Part shown: positions 57,901 through 64,000 of the stretch, piece after piece
Layout: each line of letters starts with the position of its first letter
Position numbering within the stretch: position 1 is the stretch's first letter
NCBI GenBank assembly: GCA_033032175.1
Contig: CM065307.1
Location: forward strand, 8,990,001-9,054,000
Length of the DNA stretch: 64,000 nt
Reading direction: 5' to 3'
Source of the DNA: Saturnia japonica
Taxonomy: Eukaryota > Arthropoda > Insecta > Lepidoptera > Saturniidae
Position numbers and translations under genes: made by a program
The notes under the pieces: generated by a model
Told to the model about the DNA's origin: nothing
The model's input: the letters and a program-made list of their open reading frames with translations, nothing else
Databases searched by the model: none

Positions 57901-60900
57901 CTTTTGTTTTTGTTCTCTCTCTATCTATAGTTTGAGATAAACAGTATTGACGTTATCGTCGGTAGGCTTCGTTCTTCGAACGATACTCTACCCTTGAGCA
58001 GTTCAATTATTAGGCTTCTTATACATACAGGAGCATATGTGAGGTAGGTGGGATAATTTTAAAGACCAGTAATTTTACTAAAAATTATTTGTAATTATCC
58101 ACCTATGATGTATATTTCAGATCAAGCTGGACTGATACCCCAGAAGAGAAAGCAAGGAAAGAAGCTGGTATTGTTAAAGAAGAAGATGCAGATGTTATTT
58201 TGAAACGTGAGGCGAAAGCACGTCAAGTCAGCAACAGGGATCTGGAACAAGAAGATGCCGTACGGTAATCTCATGAAAATAATTTATAATAATAATAATT
58301 TATTACAATTATTTTTATTATTCACAATGCAAAATAACTTACTAAATATAATGGAATATACAGTACTGTTGGAAAACAAAAATGAACATTGTGAAATTGT
58401 TTGCACAGTTGAGATAATTCTGATTATCGTATTATACCTACCTCATTAAAACCATTGTCCCGCCTAGTGTTAGAATATCAGAATATTTTCTGTCATTTAC
58501 TGAACCAGAAAACGCCTTTGTATGCTAACTTGTCACTTGACATTGAAGGCAGGTATCAAGGTTTTAAATCTCGCGGTGGACGCGTTTATACTAGCGCAAG
58601 CTAGGAGAGGTGGCAAATCGCCCTTTTGGGTGAAAGTAGAAAAGTAAAATATGTATGAGAAGCTTCCAGTTTTTGATGACCTTTTTTGTATGTTCTTTTT
58701 TTATCCTATAAAACAACCTAGAGCCTTCTTCTAGGTTTGCACATATTTGCTCATTTTAGAGCAGTTTTAAAGAAAATATCAACTTGACTTAAACATGACG
58801 CAAAAGTAAATTTGATGATACCTATTTCTAAAGCTCTTTCGCCCCAGTATTAGTAAATTGTAACTTATTAATTCGTTAACGATGTAGGAGGTCCAAAAGT
58901 TCATGGAATGGAAAGGTTAATAAAATGAAGCAATAAATCTATTTTTCTTTTTCAATATAATCACCCTTAAACTGAATACCTACTTTTATTAGATCTATGA
59001 ATTAGTTTTTGTAAAAAATCGTAAAATATTTTTTTATCTTTTGCCTCAAAATAAGACAAAATTCCAAAAATTGTTTTGACGCATCGACGTGCTGGTGTTT
59101 CTGAAGCGGCGTGAGCATTCTCGGTACCCATCTTGCACTAACTTTTATCATACCCAGATGGTCAAGTAGGATTCGCAAAATGGTGATATCTGATAGTCCA
59201 ACTAATGCAGATAACTGTTTTTTCTTCAAACGGGTGTCCTCCAATACAATTATTTCCACCTTCTCGACGATGTCTGATGTGGTGGCCTCAACTGGCCTTC
59301 CTGAGCGGGGGTCGTCTTCAATTAACTCCCAACTATGTTTAAAAAGACCATGCCACTTGTAAAATCATTGATTTACTAAGGCACTGTTCCCCATAAACGG
59401 TTTCCATTTAATTCAAAATGGTCTGAGCGTTCTTTCCTTGCTTGAGAAGGAATTTTATGACAGCACGGGTGTTCTAATTTCTCCATAGTTTCAGTTTTCT
59501 TCTGGATTGACTTGTTCAGCAGGCGAGTGTTCATAACATTAAGCGCCCTTATAGCATCCCCTCCATTCCACGAATGTTTATACCTCCTAACGTAAATATA
59601 CTTACATGAAATATATTTAAAAAAAATACAATGATAAAAAAGACAAACCAGTCATGAGAACTACCGAAAGAAGTGAAAACTGAAAACTATAAACAAACCG
59701 TTTTTATTTTTGGATATACAATTTAATTGTTTAATTATTATTCAAAAAAATTCGTTTGTTTCATTTTTAGGTTATATTTACATGAATTTACTCCCTATCC
59801 AAACCTTGCTATAGAAGTTTTCACTTCATGGGCTTATTACTGTGTATGATAGTCGCGATATTTATCATTTTTGTTTAGATAATAATTCTACAAAGACTCC
59901 GTTTATCTCAAATACATCACGTAACCATGTCGATGACGACTTACATGAATTTAGTCCCTATAGAAGTTTTCACTTCAAAAATGGTCAAGTAAAAAATATA
60001 TAGTTTTTATTATTAAAAATATATAGTTAGTATTTGCTTAACTTATACATTATAAGTTATACTTGTATTTTATTTTTATCAAAGATAAAATTTTATTAAT
60101 ATTGGGTTTCGATATAGGCTAGGGTGCCAAAATAAATTTTAAAATACGCCACTGGGTAAACTCTGTCAACCCCTCTTCTACGCTGGAAAACTATATTTGT
60201 TTTAATTCATATGTCGATGTATCAACATTTTCACATCAGAGATATACACTATGTACCTAATCACTTGCTTCATAATAGTTTTATTATGATACATTTTTCA
60301 TCATGTGTTTCATTTTCGTAAATCAGTCGGGATGATAATATTACTTACCCTTACCGGCGTATTAATAATATTTTTTTAAAATAAACACTCTATATTAAAA
60401 GGTGTTTTTTTTGTGGCAAGCTATATCTCCTTTATCAAAATTAATTATTCAAACATCATTTTAAAGCTTATGTTCACTGTTATTGAAAAATGTTGTCGTT
60501 AATGGCACTTCATGAAAATATCATATTCGACTATGATCTAACATGTAGGCCAACTATTAAAAGTCTGCTTAACTAATATGACAGCTGTTAGTATCTATAT
60601 ATTAATACGTGAGGAGAAAACTTCGGACTCCTTTTTAAGCATATTGCGTGCACGCAGGACTGCGATTTGGCATGATTAAAGTTTTTATGAAGAAGGGTTG
60701 CAGAATACTAAAATGTCTATATAATGTGTTAACTAATACATTTAATAAAACAATAGGTACTGTAGATATTACCATGACCATTGCCATTGAACTTGGACAT
60801 CCGAAAACCTTACGTTGGGTGAAAAGCGACACCAATATTCATTGTTTACTGTTCTTACTGCAAATATCAAACAGATAATAGGATCAAAAAGTCACTGGTC

Positions 60901-63118
60901 GAATTCGACAATTGACGGAATGCTAATTATATTTAAATAGTAATTTTTTAAATCAACAGAAAACACAAAAAGAAACATAAGAGAGAAGACAGTTTGCTAG
61001 ACATCCACCAAAAGAAACTGAAGAAGAAAAAAAAGGTTAGTTTTTTTATATCTATACTTAAATAATAAAACTGAGTTTGAAACCGCTAATCCAAGGAACC
61101 ACTAGTTCGATTTTATTTATTGAGCCAGTTTATTGAAGAGGGTTTTTGGCTATATAAAATTGCGATATGATCCTAAGGAGCGGAGAAGTAACCATAAACT
61201 TAAAAAAAATGTAAACTGAAGGGCAAGTGTATATGACTTGTTTATATAGTCATCTTGCGTTTGAAATAGGAATGTATGATCAAAATTTAACGTTAGTGGA
61301 ACTGCGAGATACAGTAACTTATAAAGCCTTCAATTTCGTAATATATTATGCAGTGCACCTTATGTTTGGTGGTGACTGCAGCCTACAGCTACATATATTA
61401 TATAATACATCTAACTTTTAAAACATCGCAATCTAGAGGCTAGTTATAATAGGTTGCTATGGTGACTAACTCTGCACCCACACAATTGCCTCATCCACCC
61501 TCTCCTGTGGCAACGTAAGTCTAGGTGCGTTCCCTCGGTGTGGGGCCCTTGAGTCTAGCAGTAGCTCGCGCGATACAATAACACTGCACACCACATAGGT
61601 TCTGTAACCTATGTTTTTCTTTTTTTTTGTACTAGTTAGAAAATAATTGACATTTCACTAAATACATATACACATGTATAGGAACATGGAACATGTATAC
61701 TATGTATTTGTATAAGTTAGTTTAACTCGAATTTCAACGGATTGGGGATTAGCTAGTCGCGACTTAATTGCAACTACAGAAAAAGCCCATGCTGAGATTC
61801 GGCCACATTGGCACCCTTGAGCATGTTGCAACGCTTTCGCTTTCTAAGCAGTCGCCACCAAGCCACGGTGAAGCTGTAAAATCAGTCTGAGGCACTAGTG
61901 TCTTTATGGTTAACAGTAAAGTCAGTTAAAAAAAAACGATAGTTAACGTGTAAACTAGGTCGAAGTTGAATTCGTGGACGGTTAAACGGCGAGAGTTGTA
62001 GACGTTTAATCAACTTTGAGCGCCTCGACGATGCATAAACATATTCGTATACACAAATGTATGTATTTGTTGTCTGTTGAAATGCGAGTGTTGGCGGCTC
62101 GTTAGACTAATTGAAAATTGAAATTGAAAAATTAAGTTAGCACAAGTGCGTTGATATTTGAATACGACCCTCGTATGCCAGTGCATGTGCATGTGCGTGT
62201 TGCCAACAACACCCTTTGGGACGAAAGAAAGTAGGTACCGCGAGCACTGCTGGTTTGCGACAGAAATATCACTCAAATCTTACAAAAGTTTTACTATCTT
62301 AAAATTTAGAAAAAAAAAATTCTTTACCTTCTTAGGCTTAGCGTTCATCCACAAACACACCTGATGTTTAGTTTACTGACGATGTGGTCCAAGATGTTGA
62401 CACGCTAAGCCTAGCAAACTGGCTCTCGTGTGCAGCTGCTGAAACACAGGTACTTGGCGACAGATTTTCAACTTGAGGGTGGTAGCTAGTCAATACGAAA
62501 ATGCCTCACCCACCAACCCTATTATGACTTAATGACGATGATTTCTTTCCCGGAAAGTTCAAGCTCATTGCAGGGATTCGAAGTCGCGTTGGTCGAGGCG
62601 CCGCGCGGTGTTTGTACACGCTACCACTGAGCCATAATTGCTTCAACGGGATTTGATGTGAAATTTATTAGGCGGCAGTTCGATAATATTTTGGTCAATA
62701 ATAATTAAGAGTGAAATTTTAAGAACGCGTTAACTTTTAGGAACCTTTCGTTACATGAGTGAAAAAAAAGATATACATAATGTAGAGAGAAGGAGATAGA
62801 CAGCAATACATTGTATATCTAATACACAGTTTATTCTATTTTGCTATGCTTTTGATTTTGTTGATCAGGCACTTGATCGCGATTTTAAAGTTTATTACGC
62901 AAGTGTAGAGTAAATGTTGTGTATGTTGTATTATATAAACGTTTTATTTATAAATTCAGAAAGATGAAAAGGACGAAGAGAAAAAGGAAAGACGTCCGTT
63001 CAGCCGCGACGTAGATTTGCAGGTGAACCGCTTTGATGAAGCTCAAAAGAGATCGATCATAAAGAAAGCTCAAGATTTAGATGGAAGATTCTCAAGAGGG
63101 GATGCTAAGTTTTTATGA
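54964..63118 (+). CDS. GPALPP1: GPALPP motifs-containing protein 1 homologue (5 exons, at least 623 aa)
   Basis: Exons 54964-56140, 56214-56529, 58121-58264, 60960-61035 and 62960-63118, GT-AG and in phase. Exon 1 encodes a long charged, Arg/Ser-rich, intrinsically disordered region, a Lys-rich block (KKLHKSKKKKHRKKHK), then two GPALPPHL motifs; a third, weaker motif (GPTIPDD) crosses the exon 1/2 junction. The C-terminal DUF3752-type region follows: REQWMLELPE, SWTDTPEEKARK, SLLDIHQKKLKKKKK, RPFSRDVDLQVNRFDEAQK and a final RFSRGDAKFL. Its biochemical role is not established; the SR-like composition suggests a nuclear, RNA-linked protein (inference). It is much longer than the human protein (about 340 residues), mainly at the N terminus. 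The chosen ATG sits 6 bases inside an apparent exon: TTTTTCTTTTTAG precedes GCCCCAACATG. An upstream exon ending in phase 1 would give Gly-Pro-Asn-Met, so the true start may lie further upstream. Confidence 0.88.
56575..57066 (+). mobile_element. Helitron-like non-autonomous element, intron 2 of GPALPP1
   Basis: Starts with the family G blocks (AATTTGAAGTGTCTATTTGT, CTCCAAAACGGTTGGACCCA, GGCAGATAGCTGATGTTATA) and ends with CAGCGAGAGCTTATGTCAAT, GTCCCTGCGAGTGCACTGCG and GGGTACAGCTAGTATATAAT. A GC hairpin a few bases before CTAG, then an A/T-rich flank, is the Helitron 3' pattern. This copy links the two repeat halves found separately at 33695-33950 and 45270-45455. Confidence 0.65.
58885..59589 (-). 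mobile_element. second mariner-family element, degenerate
   Basis: The ends are inverted repeats of about 28 bp: TAGGAGGTCCAAAAGTTCAT at the left and the inverse of CGAATGTTTATACCTCCTA at the right, so TA lies at each end. The minus strand encodes a transposase N-terminal half: KWHGLFKHSWELIEDDPRSG, RPVEATTSDIVEKVE, then DHLGMIKVSARWVPRMLTP. Stops interrupt it upstream (near NQ*FYKWHG) and the catalytic C-terminal half is missing. It lies in intron 3 of GPALPP1 and differs in terminal repeats from the mariner at 22.4 kb. Confidence 0.85.
59600..60955. other. rest of GPALPP1 intron 3, no gene seen
   Basis: AT-rich intronic sequence. The paired 66-76-codon frames at 60.63-60.88 kb on both strands lack protein features. 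The block CCCTATAGAAGTTTTCACTT is present twice in related form (about 59810-59830 and 59955-59975), suggesting a small local duplication. Confidence 0.45.
62378..62640 (-). repeat. tRNA-derived SINE, near-complete
   Basis: On the minus strand the head reads TATGGCTCAGTGGTAGCGTG (A box TGGCTCAGTGGT, 62623-62634) and, about 38 bases on, ACTTCGAATCC (B box, 62573-62583), the internal Pol III promoter of tRNA genes. The body then runs to CCAGTTTGCTAGGCTTAGCG at the far end. It is not a functional tRNA gene because the cloverleaf stems after the B box are not kept. Partial relatives lie at 2690-2960, 3898-3945 and 4280-4445. Intron 4 of GPALPP1. Confidence 0.75.
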
Positions 63119-64000
63119 AAATGTAACCCAAACGGAAATGGTTTTTATTAGGAACTGTGAATACTTGTACCGGATCCACACGTTTGCCACTTGCCGCAAA
63201 CTCTTTTTTCGATCTGACTATACTGTTAGCCTTAAGGGCCCTGAAGCCTCAGAAGGCTTTTATAGCTTCACCGGGCTTGGACCGCAAACTTCAAACCCCT
63301 ACAGACGCTTGGAAAAAATAGACAAGCCAAACGCTAGCAATAGCGGGTGTGCTATTGGTTTAACCTATTTGTATTGCAAAAAGCAAAATAAAACGAGGAA
63401 AAGTAATAGGATACGGAAAATTCAGCAACGAAGATAATAAAAATTCACAGATACCGTACCTTTTTTTCACTTATTTATCGATTATTTACTCGTGCAAGCG
63501 ATAATAACTACTACGCACAAACGTGTGGATACATCGCAAGCGCTTGCCGCAATCAGCTCGGATCGGTGGCAAGCCAAACGCCCTATCTACGTACTATATA
63601 CATGTTTAAATTTGTTAATGATTACCGAAGTTTGGCAAGCGTGTGGATCTGACTTTAGAATAATATGTTTCAACCTGATTACATTTTGAGGCCCGGAAAT
63701 GAGGTTTACAATGATTTTAAAATACATTTTTGCGTGTGTACTGTATACAACTTTTATTTTTTAATTATACAGGCTGATCGAAATATTACAACAAAAATAC
63801 AAATTTTTAGTTGTTCTTGAGTTTACTATTTGGAATGAGTATTTGCATTAATTAGATGTTTTTAGTGATTGTACATATACCTTCCATCGGTACTTAAAGT
63901 TATGTAAGTTTATAAAAATAAGTATTACGCTTACGGCCTTGTTACCCAAGCGTCGGCAAGTCTCATAAAATAGAATTTTTAGATTTATACGTACTTAGTT
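63119..64000. other. downstream of GPALPP1 to window end
   Basis: A poly(A) signal AATAAA lies at 63436-63441. The 118-codon frame at 63081-63437 overlaps the GPALPP1 stop in another frame and looks like 3' untranslated sequence. Related words (GGATCCACACGTTTGCCAC at about 63173 and, inverted, GGCAAGCGTGTGGATC near 63637) suggest a degraded inverted-repeat element at 63.17-63.66 kb. Confidence 0.4.

Noticed and set aside
62570..62640. A tRNA gene
   Set aside because: A and B boxes are present, but the acceptor and T stems do not close and the sequence continues into a repeat body shared with other copies; it is a SINE head.
63081..63437. 118-codon frame overlapping the end of GPALPP1
   Set aside because: It overlaps the conserved GPALPP1 C terminus in another frame, has no features, and runs into that gene's poly(A) signal.

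Overview
This window looks like nuclear DNA from a moth or butterfly (Lepidoptera). It is AT-rich, has small spliced exons in long introns, and is full of repeats of types I associate with lepidopteran genomes: Helitron-like 3' ends ending in CTAG, mariner relics, an RTE-type tail and a tRNA-derived SINE. The species cannot be named from the sequence alone. All gene models below were built by hand from open frames, splice signals and phase continuity.

Layout. (1) 0.7-9.1 kb, minus strand: a tandem cluster of secreted lipocalin-like genes, two intact three-exon copies and a third that seems to have lost its middle exon. Repeats separate them. (2) 9.2-18.7 kb: no gene found. It holds a degenerate array of roughly 130-170-bp units (10.83-11.96 kb) and a CpG-rich island near 16.1-16.35 kb. 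(3) 18.7-19.4 kb, minus: intronless adenylate kinase 3. (4) 21.8-40.1 kb, plus: a 17-coding-exon gene for a 941-residue PARG-family protein. Its catalytic residues are replaced and about 440 residues are inserted in the middle of the catalytic fold. Its introns are loaded with transposons, including a 1.57-kb foldback element. (5) 41.2-42.4 kb, minus: a broken coding remnant cut by an RTE-type insertion. (6) 43.9-51.5 kb, minus: COP9 signalosome subunit 6, six exons, complete, with a 1.3-kb candidate DNA transposon just upstream. (7) 53.8-54.85 kb, plus: intronless TAMM41, mitochondrial CDP-diacylglycerol synthase. (8) 54.96-63.1 kb, plus: GPALPP1-like protein, five exons, starting only 113 bp after TAMM41.

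AK3, TAMM41, CSN6 and GPALPP1 are unrelated housekeeping genes that happen to be neighbours; nothing suggests a shared pathway. The most distinctive items are the degenerate PARG-family protein and the lipocalin cluster with C-terminal hydrophobic tails. I did not find a CRISPR, phage or bacterial-type system, and none would be expected here.
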